Below, piece by piece: positions 28,765 through 36,943 of a DNA stretch of 64,000 nucleotides. The stretch spans positions 123,859 to 187,858 of the forward strand of contig NZ_JAUOPN010000009.1 in NCBI RefSeq assembly GCF_030547005.1, in the 5' to 3' direction. Both the position numbers and the translations under genes were made by a program. Origin of the DNA: Maribacter sp. 1_MG-2023 (GTDB lineage: Bacteria > Bacteroidota > Bacteroidia > Flavobacteriales > Flavobacteriaceae). Below the pieces are notes generated by a model. That model was not told the origin of the DNA, made no database searches, and worked only from the letters and a program-made list of their open reading frames with translations. Within the stretch, counting starts at the first letter, position 1; each line of letters opens with the position of its first letter.

Positions 28765-30357
28765 ATGAAACAAAGAACTACGCTGTGTGCATTCGCATGT
28801 TGTTTATTCGCCTTTAGTGGCGTGTACGCACAAAAGAAAAGATCAAACAAGCAAATTGAGAAACTGAAAACGGAGGTTGCCGCTATTGTTGAAGAGAATA
28901 AAAAACAATCTCAGGTAATGGTCGATAAAATTTTTAGTTTTTCAGAATTAGGTTTTCAAGAGATCGAATCTTCTAAATATCTCACAGGAATACTAGCCGA
29001 AAACGGATTCGAAATCGAAAACTCCATTTCAGGAATTCCTACTGCTTGGTTTGCAACTTGGAGCAATGGTGAAGGACCAACAATTGCTTTGGGTAGTGAT
29101 GTAGATTGTATTCCAAAGGCATCCCAGTATCCAGGTGTGGCATATCACAAACCAATAGTAGAAGGAGCTCCGGGACATGGCGAAGGTCATAATTCGGGTA
29201 TTCCAATGAATATTTCATCCGCCCTAGCGGTAAAAAAAATTATGGAGCGTGAGAATATTGGGGGTACACTTCTAGTTTGGCCGGGTATAGCTGAAGAGCT
29301 TGTTGCTGCTAAAGCATGGTATGTTAGAGATGGTCGTTTTGATGATATAGATATGTGTATTTTTACCCACGTTGGTAATAATCTTGGAGTCTCGTACGGA
29401 CCAACAAGAGGTACGGGATTAATATCAGTTGAATATGCCTTTGATGGTGAAGCGGCACATTCCGCAGGTTCTCCGTGGAGAGGAAAAAGTGCTTTAGATG
29501 CTGCAGAATTAATGAATGTAGCTTGGAATTATAAGAGAGAGCATCTACATCCCTTAAAGCGTTCACACTCAATATTTACTGATGCTGGTGATCAGCCAAA
29601 TGTCGTGCCTTCTAAAGCAGCTATCTGGTTCTATTTTAGAGATATAAAGTATGAGGGAATCATGGAGATGTATGCCATAGCAAACGATATGGCAAAGGGT
29701 GCAGCATTAATGACAGGTACAACCATGACCTCTAAAGTTTTGGGAACGGCATGGCCAAGACATTATAATAAGGTCATTGCAGAAACTATGTATTCTAATA
29801 TAAAGGAGGTTGGACTGCCAAAATGGTCAGATGCTGATCAACAGTTGGCAAAAGCAGTACAAACCGAAGTGAATTCAGAAAAAATAGAAGGATTACCAAT
29901 GAAATTGGATGAATTGGGGCTGCCAGTTTTAGAGCCAATTAGTGGTGGTTCCGATGATATTGGTGATGTGTCTTGGAAAGTGCCTACGGTAACGTTGAGG
30001 TACCCTTCTAACATACCTGGTCTGCAAGGTCATCATTGGAGTAATGCGATAGCTATGGCAACACCAATAGCCCATAAAGGAGTGGTAGCAGGGGCAAAGG
30101 TGGAAGCAATGACAATACTTGACTTTTTATTGAAACCAGATTTAATGAAAGGTGCGTGGGACTATTTCAATAATGAACAACAGAAAGATACTAAGTATCA
30201 GCCTATGATTTCTGAAAGTGATATGCCGCCAATTTATTTAAATAAAGGCAAGCAAGATCAGTTTAGACCAGAATTAGAAAAGTTCTATTACGATGAAACC
30301 AAATACGATACATATTTAGAGCAATTAGGTATCGAATACCCAACATTGAAAGATTAG
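28765..30357 (+). CDS. Exported M20-family amidohydrolase (AbgB-like)
   Basis: The 530-residue protein begins with a signal peptide (about 1-22, ending GVYAQ). It has the M20D amidohydrolase pattern: metal region GSDVDCIP and GHGEGHNSG near residues 110-150, then EYAFDGEAAHSAGSPW in the lid domain, and GGSDDIGDVSW near the C terminus. It resembles p-aminobenzoyl-glutamate hydrolase subunit B and other aminoacyl or N-acyl amino acid hydrolases. Export to the periplasm suggests scavenging of amide-linked nutrients; the substrate is not known. A GGTGGTT/AACCACC inverted pair (28701, 28758) lies in the leader, its second arm abutting the ATG. Confidence 0.85.
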   Translation: MKQRTTLCAFACCLFAFSGVYAQKKRSNKQIEKLKTEVAAIVEENKKQSQVMVDKIFSFSELGFQEIESSKYLTGILAENGFEIENSISGIPTAWFATWSNGEGPTIALGSDVDCIPKASQYPGVAYHKPIVEGAPGHGEGHNSGIPMNISSALAVKKIMERENIGGTLLVWPGIAEELVAAKAWYVRDGRFDDIDMCIFTHVGNNLGVSYGPTRGTGLISVEYAFDGEAAHSAGSPWRGKSALDAAELMNVAWNYKREHLHPLKRSHSIFTDAGDQPNVVPSKAAIWFYFRDIKYEGIMEMYAIANDMAKGAALMTGTTMTSKVLGTAWPRHYNKVIAETMYSNIKEVGLPKWSDADQQLAKAVQTEVNSEKIEGLPMKLDELGLPVLEPISGGSDDIGDVSWKVPTVTLRYPSNIPGLQGHHWSNAIAMATPIAHKGVVAGAKVEAMTILDFLLKPDLMKGAWDYFNNEQQKDTKYQPMISESDMPPIYLNKGKQDQFRPELEKFYYDETKYDTYLEQLGIEYPTLKD

Positions 30358-30376
30358 ATTGTTGAATACTATCCAT

Positions 30377-30417
30377 AAAAAAAAGCCTTTTAGTTCAATT
30401 GAACTGAAAGGCTTTTT
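30377..30417. terminator. Bidirectional Rho-independent terminator
   Basis: The hairpin arms AAAAGCCTTTTAGTTCAA and TTGAACTGAAAGGCTTTT have a single mismatch and are flanked by A and T runs. It lies between the convergent amidohydrolase and rRNA methyltransferase genes. Confidence 0.92.
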
Positions 30418-30436
30418 AAGTTGTATAAAAGATTAG

Positions 30437-31651
30437 TCAGATTTTCTTCTCTAGCAAAGCCATGTAGAATCCGTCAAACCCACTTTTAGAAGCGTATATT
30501 TTTTTGTCTTTCACCAAGGTAAAATCTTTTCCTTCTTCAGATTTTAAGAAAGACTGAACCTGATGGCTATTTTCTTGAGGTAGAATAGAACAGGTAGCGT
30601 AAACCATTTTACCGCCTGGTTTCACAATTTTACTGTAGCTTCTAATAATATCGTGTTGTGTCTTCACAATCTTGTCAAGAAACTCCGGTTGCATTTTCCA
30701 TTTAGAATCTGGGTTTCTTCTAAGAACTCCCAATCCTGTACACGGTGCATCGATAAGAACTCTATCGGCGCTACCATAAAGTTTTTTATAAACTTTAGAA
30801 GAATCTATTTCACGTACTTCAATATTATGAGCGCCATTACGTCTAGCACGTCTTTTAAGTTCTTTTAATTTACTTCCGTAAATATCCATAGAAATCAATT
30901 GACCTTTGTTTTCCATTAACGCTGCTAAGTGCAAAGATTTGCCGCCAGCACCGGCACATGTATCAACAACACGTTGCCCAGGTTCAACATCTAAAAATTC
31001 GGCAACCAACTGAGACGAAGCATCTTGAACTTCGAACATTCCGTTTTTGAAAGCTTGAGTAACAAATACATTTGCTCTCTCGACCAATTTCAATGCAGAA
31101 GGATGGCCTTTTACAGGTTCAGCAACTATATTCTCTTCTAACAGTGCTTTACGTAATTCTTCTTTGTTAGTTTTTAATGTATTCGTACGTAAAATTACAT
31201 CTGCAGGTACATTAAGTTTAGCTAACTCTTCGGTCCATAATTTTTCACCCAAAGCTTTTACGCATAGCTCATCGATCCAATCTGGCACAGCCTCTCTATA
31301 TTTTCTTATTTGAGAAAGCTCGTCGAATTTACCTTTAATTCTTCTTTCTGGTGTTGGTTCTATCTGTTTCCAATCTGGTAAACTAATACCTTTTAAAACT
31401 GCCCAAACTGCCCACATACGAAACAGGTCTGGTCTGCTAAAAGGAGCTTTGACTTCTGCAATTTCGGTATATAAACGCTTGTAACGTACCATTTCGTAGG
31501 TTGTCTCCGCAATAAAGCCACGGTCTCGAGCGCCCCAACGTTTGTCGTATCGTAGTACTTTTTGAACCACCTTATCGGCGTATTCATTTTCGTTAAATAT
31601 TAGGTTTAAGGCGTCGATTACGGCAAACACCAAATTTCTGTGTAATTTCAT
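30437..31651 (-). CDS. RsmB/NOP-family rRNA (cytosine-5) methyltransferase
   Basis: The 404-residue protein methylates a cytosine in RNA, most likely 16S rRNA, using SAM. It shows the SAM-binding motif DTCAGAGGKSLHLA at 230-243 and both family cysteines: Cys304 in DAPCTG, and the nucleophile Cys354 in YATCSILPQEN. An N-terminal NusB/RsmB-like helical domain fills about 1-140. It is cytoplasmic and probably monocistronic, with an upstream -7 element at 31749. The exact position modified cannot be read from sequence. Confidence 0.9.
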   Translation of the reverse strand: MKLHRNLVFAVIDALNLIFNENEYADKVVQKVLRYDKRWGARDRGFIAETTYEMVRYKRLYTEIAEVKAPFSRPDLFRMWAVWAVLKGISLPDWKQIEPTPERRIKGKFDELSQIRKYREAVPDWIDELCVKALGEKLWTEELAKLNVPADVILRTNTLKTNKEELRKALLEENIVAEPVKGHPSALKLVERANVFVTQAFKNGMFEVQDASSQLVAEFLDVEPGQRVVDTCAGAGGKSLHLAALMENKGQLISMDIYGSKLKELKRRARRNGAHNIEVREIDSSKVYKKLYGSADRVLIDAPCTGLGVLRRNPDSKWKMQPEFLDKIVKTQHDIIRSYSKIVKPGGKMVYATCSILPQENSHQVQSFLKSEEGKDFTLVKDKKIYASKSGFDGFYMALLEKKI

Positions 31652-31748
31652 TAGAAGTGATATTATTTTACATGGTCAGAAGATTTGAAGCCGTCATAGT
31701 ATTGATTATCGATTAGATAGGCTTTAGTCCTCCAAAAAATTATGGCTG

Positions 31749-31756
31749 CAAAGGTA
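31749..31756 (-). promoter_or_regulatory. -7 promoter element for the rRNA methyltransferase gene
   Basis: The minus strand reads TACCTTTGCAGCC, an exact TAnnTTTG box, about 98 bp upstream of the ATG at 31651. No good -33 match is visible. Confidence 0.45.
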
Positions 31757-31808
31757 TTGTTTTAGAAGCGATTCCATTTATTTTTGATGAACTTTATACC
31801 AGAATACC

Positions 31809-32831
31809 ATGCGTTATACTTTTCTTTTGATTGTTTTGATGGTTTCATGTTCAGAAAGTGTGCAGCCAACTACTTTTAATACCGTGGATATAGAAACAGT
31901 ATATTCAGATTCTTTAAGCATTAGAGCTATTGAACTTATGGGTAATAGTTTAGCCTTCGCTGCTAATAAAGGCACTTTTGGTACTATAGATTTAGCTACT
32001 GGTAAAGTTCGTGCGAATATTGAAAAATACCGTACGAGCGTACCGGCATTTAGAGCAGTGGCACATACATCTACCGATTTTTTTATGCTTTCTATAGAAT
32101 CGCCAGCACTATTGTACAAAACGGGAGATAATGGTCGAATGGAATTGGTGTATAAAGAGGAGGGAGAAGGCGTTTTTTATGATGCTATGACCTTTTTGAA
32201 TGATAAAGACGGAATTGCAATAGGAGATTCTGTCGACGGATGCTTAAGTGTACTAACTACTTCGGATGGTGGAAACACGTGGTCTAAGCTACCATGTTCA
32301 CAATTACCAGAAGGTATAGAAGGTGAAGGGGCTTTTGCGGCTAGTAATACAAATATCAAAACAATAGGTGATAACATTTGGTTGGCTACCACATCTGGAA
32401 GAATTCTGTTTTCTTCGGATAAAGGCAAGTCATGGGAAACTTATCAAACTCCTATTAAAAATGCCGAAGCAACAGAGGGTATTTACTCCATTGATTTCTA
32501 TGATGAAAATTTAGGATTTGCAATTGGCGGAGATTACACTAATCCGGATAATGCAATGGCTAACAAAGCAATCACAAAAGATGGTGGACAAACTTGGAGC
32601 TTGGTAGCTAACGGTAATACCCCAGGTTATAAAAGTTGTGTACAATTTGTTCCGGGTACAAACGGAACTGGGCTCGTAGCTATTGGTTTTACAGGAATAT
32701 CGTATTCATTAGATATTGGAATTAGTTGGAAAGAACTATCAAAAGAGCCTTTCTTTACCATACGTTTTAAAAACGATTCTATTGCCTATGCAGCTGGTAA
32801 GAATCGTATATCTAAATTAACTTTCAGGTAA
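31809..32831 (+). CDS. YCF48-like beta-propeller lipoprotein
   Basis: The 340-residue protein has a lipoprotein signal peptide with lipobox LMVSC (Cys14), so it is predicted to be membrane-anchored. Repeats of the BNR/YCF48 type follow (TSDGGNTWSKL, SSDKGKSWETY, TKDGGQTWSLV), with the typical D-x-G-x-x-W Asp-box in each blade. YCF48 relatives act in photosystem assembly in cyanobacteria, but in Bacteroidota they are scaffolds of unknown role. Its stop abuts that of the convergent sensor gene (TAA/TTA, no gap). Confidence 0.82.
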   Translation: MRYTFLLIVLMVSCSESVQPTTFNTVDIETVYSDSLSIRAIELMGNSLAFAANKGTFGTIDLATGKVRANIEKYRTSVPAFRAVAHTSTDFFMLSIESPALLYKTGDNGRMELVYKEEGEGVFYDAMTFLNDKDGIAIGDSVDGCLSVLTTSDGGNTWSKLPCSQLPEGIEGEGAFAASNTNIKTIGDNIWLATTSGRILFSSDKGKSWETYQTPIKNAEATEGIYSIDFYDENLGFAIGGDYTNPDNAMANKAITKDGGQTWSLVANGNTPGYKSCVQFVPGTNGTGLVAIGFTGISYSLDIGISWKELSKEPFFTIRFKNDSIAYAAGKNRISKLTFR

Positions 32832-33269
32832 TTATCTACCACCTTTATTCTGGCGATACTGCTTCATTAATTGGCGTTTGAATTCTTCTTCAGATCTTAA
32901 AAGTAAGAGTGTTTTTTTAGCAGAAATAACTTTGCTTACACTCTTTAGAAAGTTAGTATCCAATACTTCTTCTTCTTCCTCAATTTGTATATGTAAGGCT
33001 AATAGGTTTTCTGCCTCTTTTTCTGTCAGCGCATCAGCATCTTTCATTTTACCTCTAATCTGATTGTGATTTTTTTTGCGTAAAACGTTTCTTTTTTCTT
33101 GATACTCATTATAAACAGGCCAGAACTCTTGAGCTTCTTTGGTACTTAGGGAAAGTTTTTCGGTAATGAAAGCTACTTTTAGCGTGTTTATCTTCTCCCA
33201 ATCATGGTTTCTTTGCCCGAAAGAAAGGGTTGTTACAAATAAGAATATGGTTATTATAAGTTTATTCAT
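32832..33269 (-). CDS. CpxP/Spy-like periplasmic sensor of an ECF sigma system
   Basis: I start at the ATG at 33269, which gives 145 residues with a signal peptide ending near LSFGQ; an upstream ATG at 33299 would add a non-signal extension. The mature part is helical and charged (FITEKLSLSTKEAQEFWPVY, then EEEFKRQLMKQYRQNKGG), like the small LTxxQ-type CpxP/Spy proteins often found next to ECF sigma factors in Flavobacteriia. It overlaps the preceding gene by 8 bp, indicating translational coupling. It may sense envelope stress; this is inferred from the operon. Confidence 0.75.
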   Translation of the reverse strand: MNKLIITIFLFVTTLSFGQRNHDWEKINTLKVAFITEKLSLSTKEAQEFWPVYNEYQEKRNVLRKKNHNQIRGKMKDADALTEKEAENLLALHIQIEEEEEVLDTNFLKSVSKVISAKKTLLLLRSEEEFKRQLMKQYRQNKGGR

Positions 33270-33768
33270 TGTCTTCAATATTAAATTCATCAAAATCACT
33301 TACGTTTTCATTTAAGTAATCTAGTAGGTTATCGCTCTCAATAGGCGAACTTAAAAAATCTGAATATTCAGTATTCGTTACTGGTAAAACTTCAGCAATC
33401 TCATAAGGTGAAAGCTCAAAATCGTTATTTTCAAAATAAGCTTCAATATCAGTATTGGCTAAATTACTAAAACTTAATTCACTTGATGAGCTCCAATTGT
33501 AATTTAAAGCAATAATTGCAATAGCGGCAATTGAAGCAGCTACAGTTATTATTTTTTTAATTGGAAAAAGCGGAATTACCTTTGGTTCATTATCAAGTTT
33601 TCCTATAAGAGATTCATTGAACGATTCAAAATAATTATCAGGCACCTTAAATGCGCTATCCTTTGGGATAGTGCTTTCGGTTTTAGATAATTTATCCATA
33701 AGTTTATCCTCAAAACTATCGAAATAGCCTTCTGGAGTTTTAAACGGATTATTTTTGTTTTTGTTCAT
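33262..33768 (-). CDS. Putative anti-sigma factor, single-pass membrane protein
   Basis: The 168-residue protein has one membrane segment at about 73-88 (IITVAASIAAIAIIAL). The cytosolic part contains two copies of a short motif, FKTPEGYFDSFEDKLMDKL and FKVPDNYFESFNESLIGKL, and the periplasmic part is acidic. It sits between the ECF sigma gene (33 bp upstream) and the CpxP-like gene (8-bp overlap), the usual position of an anti-sigma factor. No zinc-binding anti-sigma (ZAS) motif is present, so this is a context-based assignment. Confidence 0.6.
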   Translation of the reverse strand: MNKNKNNPFKTPEGYFDSFEDKLMDKLSKTESTIPKDSAFKVPDNYFESFNESLIGKLDNEPKVIPLFPIKKIITVAASIAAIAIIALNYNWSSSSELSFSNLANTDIEAYFENNDFELSPYEIAEVLPVTNTEYSDFLSSPIESDNLLDYLNENVSDFDEFNIEDNE

Positions 33769-33801
33769 GATACAAGTTTGACAATCAATTGTATAAAAGG
33801 T

Positions 33802-34344
33802 TTAATCTTCTTTTAAATACTGTTCCAATTTTTTTACTGCTAAATGATACGAAGCTTTTAATCCGCCTACCGAAGTATTCAGTATTTCTGAAATCTCTTC
33901 ATATTTTAATTCCTGAAAGTACTTCATGTTGAAAACCAGCTTTTGTTTTTCAGGAAGTGTTGCAATAGCTTTTTGAAGTTGAAGCTGAATTTCATCTCCT
34001 TCAAAATATACATCAGCTTCTAAATTAGATACTAATTTATCTTGATAGTCAGTATCTGAAACACCTTGCATTTTTACTCTTTGCTTAATAAAATTCAAAG
34101 CCTCGTTAGTTGCAATACGGTACATCCAAGAAAAGAGTTTGCTGTCTCCTTTAAATCCGTCTATATTTTTATAAACTTTTATAAAAGTGTTCTGCAGAAC
34201 ATCATCAGCATCGTCATGGCTTAAGACGATATTTCGTATTTGCCAATACAAGCGCTCTTTGTAGGTATCTATCAATACCTCAAAAGCCTGAGCTTGCTTG
34301 CTTTTAGTTTTTAAATTTAATACTAATGTTTCCTCTTCAATCAC
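33802..34344 (-). CDS. RNA polymerase ECF sigma factor
   Basis: The 180-residue protein has region 2 (DADDVLQNTFIKVYKNIDGF, then SWMYRIATNEALNF) and region 4 (LPEKQKLVFNMKYFQELKYE, then SVGGLKASYHLAVKKL). The start is a GTG at 34344: a TAG lies directly upstream in frame, so no longer form is possible. It leads a three-gene set with the putative anti-sigma factor and CpxP-like sensor. Its regulon is unknown. Confidence 0.93.
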   Translation of the reverse strand: MIEEETLVLNLKTKSKQAQAFEVLIDTYKERLYWQIRNIVLSHDDADDVLQNTFIKVYKNIDGFKGDSKLFSWMYRIATNEALNFIKQRVKMQGVSDTDYQDKLVSNLEADVYFEGDEIQLQLQKAIATLPEKQKLVFNMKYFQELKYEEISEILNTSVGGLKASYHLAVKKLEQYLKED

Positions 34345-34484
34345 CTAGAAATGAGGTTTGTTTTTACTTGGACTATGAAATTAGGGAAAGGTTTAATCAT
34401 TATGTAAGGTATTTGATACTTTTTAATAAGTATCCTAATAATTATATAATCTATCCGTTGTAAAATAAACCAAAACTTAATTTT

Positions 34485-35069
34485 ATGATTTTAAAGAAGA
34501 GCTTTTTGTTGATGTGTCTTTTTCTAATTTCATTTTCTGTAATCTCATGTAGTGATGACGATGAAGATGTGATGGAACAAAACGAAGAGGAAACTATAGA
34601 ACTTGCTAGTTTTGTACTTTATGAAAATATTGAATTTGAAGTAGATACAGAAGGATTGAATACTAAACGTTTTTTTTCTACAACCACAGGCGATTTGTAT
34701 TCTTATGATGAAATTGATGCTGAAATAGCGCCAACTATTGATTTAGCATGGTATGATATGAGTCCGTCAAATCGCGGATTCTTATTTTGGATGAGCCCTG
34801 ATGATTTGTTCCAAGATGAGCAAATAGAAGGTGGTACAACGACTAAAATGGAAAATACAGCTGATCAGATGACTGTTGAAGTATTTGATGCAATTGCTGA
34901 TGAAAGTTCGCTTATAGATTTAGTAATTGAAAATGAAGATGAGGCAATGGGACCACAAGATTATCCGACTATTGTTTTATTTGAGAATGCAGCGGGTCAT
35001 AAAGGTGCTATTAAAATGAAGAGTAACGATGGTCAAATTATGATTGTAGATATAAAGGTTGTTCGATAG
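34485..35069 (+). CDS. Hypothetical acidic lipoprotein
   Basis: The 194-residue protein has a lipoprotein signal peptide with lipobox SVISC (Cys22), followed by the acidic SDDDED tract common in surface-exposed Bacteroidota lipoproteins. The rest is acidic and beta-rich, with no domain I recognise. It is divergent from the ECF sigma operon across 140 bp, so it could be one of its targets, but no shared promoter motif is obvious. Confidence 0.7.
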   Translation: MILKKSFLLMCLFLISFSVISCSDDDEDVMEQNEEETIELASFVLYENIEFEVDTEGLNTKRFFSTTTGDLYSYDEIDAEIAPTIDLAWYDMSPSNRGFLFWMSPDDLFQDEQIEGGTTTKMENTADQMTVEVFDAIADESSLIDLVIENEDEAMGPQDYPTIVLFENAAGHKGAIKMKSNDGQIMIVDIKVVR

Positions 35070-35116
35070 TTTAAGCCTTATTCGTAAAAAAAATTAAAAA
35101 TAATCAGGTATAAAAC

Positions 35117-36943
35117 TTATACCAACGATTGCATTTGCACTAGTTTCTTATATGTGCCATTGAGCTCTAAAAGTTCAGCATGAGTACCTTGCTCAACAAT
35201 CTCGCCTTTTAGAAGTACTACAATCGTATCTGCATTTTGAATGGTAGAAAGCCTGTGTGCAATGACAATAGAAGTTCTATTCTTCATCATCTTTTCAAGA
35301 GCGTCCTGTACCAAGCGCTCGCTTTCGGTATCTAAAGCAGATGTAGCTTCGTCTAATATCATTATAGGCGGATTCTTTAATACCGCTCTTGAAATAGACA
35401 AACGTTGCTTTTGTCCGCCACTTAATTTATTACCGCTATCGCCAATGTTAGTTTCGTAGCCATTAGGTAAATCCATTATAAAATCATGTGCATTTGCAAT
35501 TTTAGCGGCTGCAATAATTTCTTCGTCGGTAGCACTTTCTTTTCCTAATCCGATGTTGTTCTTTACCGTATCATTAAATAATATAGAATCTTGAGTAACC
35601 AAGCCCAATAAACCACGAAGCGATTTTTTACTGAGGTTTTTGATGTTATTACCGTCAATACTGATGTCTCCTTTATTAACGTCGTAAAAGCGAGTTACAA
35701 GATTAGCAATGGTGCTTTTTCCACTACCAGATTGTCCAACTAAGGCAACTGTTTTGCCTTTTTCAACAGTTAAGTTGAAATTCTTCAACACATAATCATC
35801 TTCATATTTAAAAGAGATATTATTGATGTTAACGGCTGTATTAAAAATTTCTTGTTGAATAGGATTTTCAATTTCAGAAATCGGGTTTTCTGTCTCTAAT
35901 ATTTCTAAAACACGTTCTGCTGCTGCATTTCCTTTCTTGACACTATACGAAGCTTTGCTAATAGATTTTGCAGGCGTTAGTATTTGATACGACAATGCCA
36001 TATACGTTATAAAGAGTTCAGCTTCAAGTGTTTTATCTACAAGTACCATTTGTCCTCCATACCAAAGAATGACTCCGATAGCAGCAATACCAAAAAATTC
36101 ACTTGTCGGCGATGCTAAATTTTGTCTATTGAGCAGGCTATTAGAAAAATTAAAAAATCTTTTGGTGGACGCTTGAAATTTCTTGGCGAATACCGATTCC
36201 GCGTTAAAGGCTTTAATGACTCGTAATCCCCCTAAAGTTTCTTCTAATATAGATAAGAAGTAACCCTGTTCATTTTGAACCTTGTCAGATTTTCGTTTTA
36301 AAGATTTGCCTATCAATGAAATTAAAAATCCTGAAACCGGAAGAAATAGAAATACAAATAATGTTAATTTCGGACTAATAGCTAACATGGCTATAATCGT
36401 AAAAATTATTGTAAGTGGTTCTCTTATAATTAGTTCTAATATAGATAAAAAAGAATGTTGTATTTCTAATACATCGGATGTTATACGGGCAATAGTATCA
36501 CCTTTTCTTTTTTCAGAATAATAGGATATTGGTAATTCTACTGTTTTGTCATATAATTCATTTCGTAAATCTTTAAGTACACCATTACGCAGAAATGTAA
36601 TGAAGTACATGGCTAGGTAATTAAAAAGATTCTTTAGAAGAAACATCGTAATTATTAATCCTACCATTAACATAAGTACTTCGCCTGGATCGCTATGCTC
36701 GCTTTGTTCGGTAACATAAAAGTTTAAAGAGTCGGTAACAAAATCCTTTAAATCAGAAATACCATTCCATTTTGGTTTTATGTAAATTTTTTCTGTTTGA
36801 TTAAAAAGCACGTTCAACATTGGAAATAATGAAATCATCGCCAATGTTGAAAACAGTGCATAAAAGACGTTAGATATAATATTTAAAATAGCATATATCT
36901 TGTAGGGCTTCGCAAAGCGAAGAATCTTTTTGAAATAATTCAT
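35117..36943 (-). CDS. ABC exporter, fused permease and ATPase (MsbA-like)
   Basis: The 608-residue protein has six membrane segments in about 1-320, followed by a nucleotide-binding domain: Walker A GQSGSGKST near residue 400, signature LSGGQKQR near 506, and Walker B MILDEATSALD. It works as a homodimer in the inner membrane; lipid or lipid-linked export is the commonest role of this type, but the substrate is unknown. Its ATG overlaps the stop of the phosphosugar mutase by one base (TAATG), so the two are translationally coupled. Confidence 0.9.
   Translation of the reverse strand: MNYFKKILRFAKPYKIYAILNIISNVFYALFSTLAMISLFPMLNVLFNQTEKIYIKPKWNGISDLKDFVTDSLNFYVTEQSEHSDPGEVLMLMVGLIITMFLLKNLFNYLAMYFITFLRNGVLKDLRNELYDKTVELPISYYSEKRKGDTIARITSDVLEIQHSFLSILELIIREPLTIIFTIIAMLAISPKLTLFVFLFLPVSGFLISLIGKSLKRKSDKVQNEQGYFLSILEETLGGLRVIKAFNAESVFAKKFQASTKRFFNFSNSLLNRQNLASPTSEFFGIAAIGVILWYGGQMVLVDKTLEAELFITYMALSYQILTPAKSISKASYSVKKGNAAAERVLEILETENPISEIENPIQQEIFNTAVNINNISFKYEDDYVLKNFNLTVEKGKTVALVGQSGSGKSTIANLVTRFYDVNKGDISIDGNNIKNLSKKSLRGLLGLVTQDSILFNDTVKNNIGLGKESATDEEIIAAAKIANAHDFIMDLPNGYETNIGDSGNKLSGGQKQRLSISRAVLKNPPIMILDEATSALDTESERLVQDALEKMMKNRTSIVIAHRLSTIQNADTIVVLLKGEIVEQGTHAELLELNGTYKKLVQMQSLV

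Noticed and set aside
35107..35123. Small palindrome GGTATAA-AAC-TTATACC between the lipoprotein and ABC exporter genes
   Set aside because: The stem is AT-rich, has no T-run and overlaps the exporter stop codon; weak as a terminator.
36908..36922. Palindrome CTTCGCAAAGCGAAG near the ABC exporter start, resembling the purL insert
   Set aside because: It encodes the expected N-terminal residues RFAKPYK of the transporter, so it is probably coincidental.
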